NCBI GenBank assembly: GCA_019750655.1 | Contig: JAIEOG010000404.1 | Location: 1-9,504, forward strand | DNA length: 9,504 nt | Source of the DNA: a bacterium | Lineage (GTDB): Bacteria; Bdellovibrionota; FAC87; UBA2466 | Direction: 5' to 3' | Shown: positions 6,418 through 9,504 of the stretch, in pieces | Position numbering within the stretch: the stretch's first letter is position 1 | Layout of the letters: each line of letters opens with the position of its first letter | Notes under the pieces: model-generated | Database searches by the model: none | Seen by the model: only the letters and a program-made list of their open reading frames with translations | Told to the model about the DNA's origin: nothing | Position numbers and translations under genes: made by a program

Positions 6418-7518
6418 CTATTGAAGAGCTCGAAAAACGCCCCAGTAAGCGGGTTTGGGGCGGAACTGGCCATCAAAGAGCAGAGCGCGGCCGAAGCCGG
6501 GGAAGTATTTCGGGATCCAGCTGTCGCGGTCGCTCACTCCCCACACCACCATCGCCTTGCAGGCCGGCTCCAAAATGCACGCGCGGGTAAAGCCTTCATA
6601 CACTTCGGCCTGGCGCCCTTGGCGACGAGCAGTGCGAACAGCCGCCCGGCCGGGGAGCAATGCGTGGTTATCGAGCAGGGGGACATCCATCTCAGTGACA
6701 TGGATCTCGACTCCCAGTTTTGCGACCTGGCGCAGATGGCTCGCAAAGCGCTCGACCGGTGCAGCAGCGACCATGAGCGGCCCCCGACCTTGGAAGCCAA
6801 ACCGGCTTGCGAGCGGCGCAAAGGCATGGCCCTGAATCCCCACCCCATCGATAGGCGCTCCCCTCGCCTTGAGGCGCCGGACCAAACCAAGCAGCGCTTG
6901 GAATTTAGCGTCGTTACGCTCTGTGAAGATCTCATTCAGAAACAGCCGTGCATCGGGATCGGCTTCGCGCGCCCATTGAAAGGCTAAAGCAATGTAGCCC
7001 TCCGGATCCCCGGGAGTGATCTGGCTCCAAAGACTCTTGCGCACGCGCGTGCCCAGGTATTCCAACGGCTCATTCACCACATCGAAGGCCACGACCTGAC
7101 CGGGGTAATTTTCCTGGAAAAAGCGCACCACACTTTGGACATGCTCCTTTAGAAACTCGCGGAGGCGATCGGGCTGGCCATCGTATTTCTGGATCCAGGC
7201 GGGGATCTGGTCGTAATCCGCAAACCAAACCAAAGGGTGCACGCGGAGCTTCTTGCCGGCGGCAACGGCATAATCGGCCACCGCACGCGGCTCCGTTAAA
7301 TCCAAGAGCCCTTCCTTGTTATGCGTCTGGTACCAATAGACTCCGACAGTCGCGAGATTGAATTCGCGTTCGAAGACGGTGCGGAAGGTAGCGTCCTGAG
7401 TGACGAGCGGGTATTCCGCAAAAGCACCGAAATACTTTCCATGGCGTGCGGCTAGATCACCCAGCCCCGCGTGCGCAATTCCATTGATTAAAAAAAAGAG
7501 AACTCCCCAATAAGACAT
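6418..7518 (-). CDS. GH10 family endo-beta-1,4-xylanase-like glycoside hydrolase
   Basis: A 366-residue exported enzyme that is nearly all one TIM-barrel catalytic domain. Family 10 retaining hydrolases cut beta-1,4-xylan or related glycans. Visible family marks: REFN (51-54), HPLVW (94-98), DVVNEP (146-151) with the acid/base Glu150, GIQGH (227-231), the nucleophile strand IHVTEMDV (272-279) with Glu276, and WGVSDRDSW (326-334). Residues 1-17 (MSYWGVLFFLINGIAHA) are a hydrophobic signal peptide, though without a basic n-region. The ATG is supported by AGGGGG five bases upstream and by an in-frame TAG six codons before. Oddities: the family's usual ENxMKW segment after the first strand is replaced by VGVYWYQ, and the His normally following LVW is Phe99, so the glycone-side sugar pocket should differ from classical xylanases. 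No carbohydrate-binding module is present. It lies 48 bases after the GNAT gene and 65 before the 927-residue gene, probably co-transcribed. Confidence 0.93.
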   Translation of the reverse strand: MSYWGVLFFLINGIAHAGLGDLAARHGKYFGAFAEYPLVTQDATFRTVFEREFNLATVGVYWYQTHNKEGLLDLTEPRAVADYAVAAGKKLRVHPLVWFADYDQIPAWIQKYDGQPDRLREFLKEHVQSVVRFFQENYPGQVVAFDVVNEPLEYLGTRVRKSLWSQITPGDPEGYIALAFQWAREADPDARLFLNEIFTERNDAKFQALLGLVRRLKARGAPIDGVGIQGHAFAPLASRFGFQGRGPLMVAAAPVERFASHLRQVAKLGVEIHVTEMDVPLLDNHALLPGRAAVRTARRQGRQAEVYEGFTRACILEPACKAMVVWGVSDRDSWIPKYFPGFGRALLFDGQFRPKPAYWGVFRALQ

Positions 7519-7566
7519 CCCAACCCCCTGCTACCGGGGTATCGTTCCAAGGGGCTAGTGGCAAGC

Positions 7567-8235
7567 TTAAGGATTTGCGGGGGCGGGCTTGAGGTAGATG
7601 CCCACCATCATCGGGGAGGCTTTATAAGGGTACATCAACCCGCCAATTCGCTGGAAACCCTGCTTCTTGCGAAATGCCACACTCGCAGCATTCGAAAGTG
7701 TTTTGCCAGGCAAAGCCCATTCTTCCACGATCGATCCCCCAAAGCTGCTCTTGGGAAAGAGTTCGAATACGTGGTTCACAAGTGCCCAACCATAGCCGCG
7801 GTGCAACCGTTCGCGCGTAACCGCCGTTTGCACAAACCATTTTAGGTTCGGAGCTTGAGAGACGGTGTCCCAAAGACGCCCACGGTGAACCTCTTCTAAA
7901 TCACCTTCGGCGAAACGAGACTGTAGATCGCAAACCAAAGTAAATCCGACGAGCACACCGTCTTCTCGGGCGACATAAACCACCCCTGCCTCAATCGCTA
8001 GCTGGTAAAACTCGAGTGGCTTACCGCCCACCAGAAAACCTTTTTGCGGGTCTTCTAAGTTTTCATAGGCATTTTGGAGAGCAATGGCATGTACCGCAGG
8101 TGCATCCTCCGCGACAGCGCGAGAGACAGTCACCGGGCTTGCCCCCGCGGGCCCGCTTACCGAAACCACGCACGCGATTCCGCGGGCGGCCCCCGAGGAA
8201 AGAAGAAGTACCACTAGAAAGAATCGATTAAGCAT
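7567..8235 (-). CDS. GNAT-type N-acetyltransferase-like protein with signal peptide
   Basis: A 222-residue protein with the GNAT fold, which transfers an acyl group from acyl-CoA to an amine. Residues about 35-110 carry the first strands and helices (TVSRAVAEDAPAVHAIA; VVYVAREDGVLVGF). Motif A is LKWFVQTAVTRERLHRGYGWAL (131-152), with the R-x-x-G-x-A pyrophosphate loop at 146-151, and motif B is NAASVAFRKKQGFQRIG (182-198). The acetylated substrate cannot be read from the sequence. The ATG at 8235 gives MLNRFFLVVLLLSSGAA, a typical signal peptide ending GIA-C (Cys22; the lipobox is weak), and is preferred to the longer in-frame GTG at 8274. Export is odd because acetyl-CoA is cytoplasmic. A GTG at 8133 (residue 35) would yield a cytosolic form starting just before the first GNAT strand, but the 34 codons before it stay open and signal-like. 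It is the first gene of the minus-strand row. Confidence 0.85.
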   Translation of the reverse strand: MLNRFFLVVLLLSSGAARGIACVVSVSGPAGASPVTVSRAVAEDAPAVHAIALQNAYENLEDPQKGFLVGGKPLEFYQLAIEAGVVYVAREDGVLVGFTLVCDLQSRFAEGDLEEVHRGRLWDTVSQAPNLKWFVQTAVTRERLHRGYGWALVNHVFELFPKSSFGGSIVEEWALPGKTLSNAASVAFRKKQGFQRIGGLMYPYKASPMMVGIYLKPAPANP

Positions 8236-8325
8236 TCCGACCCCGAAAGCCGCGGTAATAGCATATGTTGACACACCCCCGCCACACGCTTATCCGGAAG
8301 AGCACTGAGGTGGGTAGTGAGACAG
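8236..8325. promoter_or_regulatory. Divergent intergenic region upstream of the GNAT and catalase-like genes
   Basis: Ninety bases separate outward-facing genes and must supply starts for both, including the probable four-gene minus-strand unit. A rightward -35-like box is described separately. For the minus strand I see only a TATGCT hexamer with no matching -35. There is no operator-like palindrome that I would defend. Confidence 0.4.
8268..8296 (+). promoter_or_regulatory. Candidate sigma-70-type promoter for the catalase-like gene
   Basis: A perfect TTGACA (8268-8273) is followed after 17 bases by TATCCG (8291-8296), which matches the -10 consensus only in its first three positions. A transcript starting near 8303 would have a leader of about 23 bases before the ATG at 8326. 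The -35 is strong and the -10 weak, so the call is tentative. Confidence 0.35.
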
Positions 8326-9504
8326 ATGTCTAAGGCCAGAGGCGTTTTTCCTAGCTTGTGGGTAATCAGCATAGTGGCCTTCCCAGCCCTAGCCGCCCCC
8401 ACCTACTACACCCCCCAATCAGTCGCAGCGAAAGTCCAAGCCGGCGAAGTGTTCCACCCGCAGGAAACTCCCAGAGCGGAAACGTTTTTCAAGGATCTCG
8501 CAAAGGCGGGACGCAATATCAGCTGCGCTTCTCGTCTCTGGCTTGCGGCCAATGGATCCCCCAGCAAAGTCTTTCACCAAAAGATCCTGGGCTCCGGACT
8601 CATCGAGCTCGAGCTGGATCCAGATCGCGCGACCGGAATCCGGCATGGCCTCTTTGCCGATGGTGGCCCACAGAAAATCCGCGGTGTCATGAGCCTCACC
8701 CGCGGCCGCGGAGATGCCTCCCCTCTTCAAGGTGTTCCCGACGTTTTGGGAATGTCGCTAGGGCTCGACGTCGGAGGCAAGTGGGTCGCGTTGACTATGA
8801 CGGCGTCCCAAGGAGCTTTCGGCAAAACGCACCTAGAGTTCTCCGATCTCGCGGGATTTTCCGGCCGCGCGGGTCTTGCTGGCCGGTGGCTAACAGGCCT
8901 TCTCCCGGAAATCCTCCAACACTACGCCGGCAAACTCGCGGGAATGGGTGGCGAAGGGCTTTTCGCCGTCCGGCACCCTAAGACGGGGCTATTCGTGCTT
9001 TTGCCGGGGACGCTCAACGGCGGCCTTGTGCGTGCCTCGCCCTTCCTGGGCCACGGAGATATCGGTTTCGGGTCGGGGCATGCTTACTTGCTCGATGAGG
9101 CCGCGCCTGTGAACGAACGGCGTGCTTTTAAGTTTAGCGTGAAGCTGGTTGAAACTGGGCTAGCACAAACGATTCAAGCGGAGCGCACTGGGTTCTTAAA
9201 CAAACTGCTCGCGATTGGCCGTGGACTTGATCCCAACTACCTATCCAAGGATTTCGATCATTGGACTCGCCAAGGGGATATTGAATTCGATCTCTTCGTG
9301 CAAGTGGATGACCCGAAAGCCCCAGAGACTACGCCAATCGAAGATCCACGTTGGGCATGGCCTACGGAGCCTCTCCGAGTGGGCCGCATTCGCCTTCTCG
9401 CACAGCGTCCTGTTACGCAAACGGGGAATGGGCCGATTGTCGATGTGAATCTCGCGCGCGATGTCACGACCTTCTGCGATCAAATGAGTTTTAATCCAGG
9501 GTTT
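8326..9504 (+). CDS. Exported catalase-superfamily protein, N-terminal 393 residues (3' end beyond window)
   Basis: The ATG at 8326 opens a frame that runs 393 codons to the window edge with no stop. Residues 1-23 (MSKARGVFPS, hydrophobic core, PALA) are a signal peptide with cleavage near ALA-A. The pattern follows heme catalase-like proteins: FHQK (83-86) in the place of the catalytic-His H-x-K motif (His84), then GLIELELD, HGLF-x-x-GG (107-114), a RGVMSLTRGRGD stretch (119-130) for the family's RFS...GD strand, a GMSLGL strand (142-147), GDIEFDLFVQV (317-327), the MPIED-like PIEDPRWAWP (337-346), RIRLLAQ (354-360) and MSFNPGF (387-393). Differences from active catalases: the Arg of RFS is Val121, and the NHPVFF-type Asn segment reads FSDLAGF. 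The heme-ligand Tyr would lie beyond the edge. It may be a peroxide-active or a non-catalytic heme protein. It is divergent from the GNAT gene. Family assignment is good, activity uncertain. Confidence 0.82.
   Translation, partial: MSKARGVFPSLWVISIVAFPALAAPTYYTPQSVAAKVQAGEVFHPQETPRAETFFKDLAKAGRNISCASRLWLAANGSPSKVFHQKILGSGLIELELDPDRATGIRHGLFADGGPQKIRGVMSLTRGRGDASPLQGVPDVLGMSLGLDVGGKWVALTMTASQGAFGKTHLEFSDLAGFSGRAGLAGRWLTGLLPEILQHYAGKLAGMGGEGLFAVRHPKTGLFVLLPGTLNGGLVRASPFLGHGDIGFGSGHAYLLDEAAPVNERRAFKFSVKLVETGLAQTIQAERTGFLNKLLAIGRGLDPNYLSKDFDHWTRQGDIEFDLFVQVDDPKAPETTPIEDPRWAWPTEPLRVGRIRLLAQRPVTQTGNGPIVDVNLARDVTTFCDQMSFNPGF

Noticed and set aside
6421..6987. A 188-codon plus-strand frame opposite the GH10 gene
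   Set aside because: It is antisense to the well-supported glycosidase and has no recognisable domain.
7524..7545. Short inverted repeat (ACCCC with GGGGT) before the GH10 start
   Set aside because: Only about five base pairs and no following T-run; it overlaps the ribosome binding site. It is too weak to call as terminator or regulator.
8358..8981. A 207-codon plus-strand open frame
   Set aside because: It overlaps the catalase-like gene in another frame; its product is very rich in Arg, Pro and Ser without domain patterns.
1..9504. tRNA, rRNA, CRISPR array, insertion-sequence ends or phage genes
   Set aside because: I looked on both strands and saw no cloverleaf-like element, regularly spaced repeats, transposase motifs or flanking inverted repeats.

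Overview
The window holds seven protein-coding genes, two of them cut by the window edges, with no RNA genes, insertion sequences or CRISPR array that I can see. Lipobox and Sec signals, a GH10 glycosidase, lectin and thrombospondin-type-3 modules and a secreted catalase-like protein point to a Gram-negative bacterium with a large exported proteome. Moderate-to-high GC, frequent GTG starts and the mix of anchor-type Ig domains with lectin domains in one lipoprotein would fit the Bdellovibrionota/deltaproteobacterial-type lineages. That taxonomic guess is weak and no gene here settles it.

Layout. (1) Positions 1-839, minus strand: the N-terminal part of an ATP-grasp-like protein whose C-terminus lies outside the window. 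(2) Positions 840-1025: a divergent intergenic region, AT-rich in its centre. (3) Positions 1026-2555, plus strand: an outer-membrane-type lipoprotein built as lipobox, anchor-D/ASH-like Ig domain, C-type lectin domain, thrombospondin type 3 linker, second C-type lectin domain. (4) Positions 2575-2606: a strong bidirectional hairpin terminator shared by this gene and the convergent minus-strand genes. (5) Positions 2626-8235, minus strand: four genes in a row with gaps of 48, 65 and 100 bases, in transcription order a GNAT acetyltransferase-like protein, a GH10 xylanase-like glycoside hydrolase, a 927-residue helical/coiled-coil protein of unknown family and a 280-residue cysteine-containing protein of unknown family. 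They could be one operon ending at the shared terminator. (6) Positions 8236-8325: a second divergent intergenic region with a consensus -35 box facing right. (7) Positions 8326-9504, plus strand: the first 393 codons of a catalase-superfamily protein.

The unifying property is export. All seven proteins begin with a signal-peptide-like segment (weakest for the ATP-grasp-like protein), including two whose families use ATP or acetyl-CoA and are normally cytoplasmic. The four-gene minus-strand block pairs a polysaccharide hydrolase with an acyltransferase-fold protein and two unrecognised exported proteins. I infer, without proof, a role in envelope or external polysaccharide processing.
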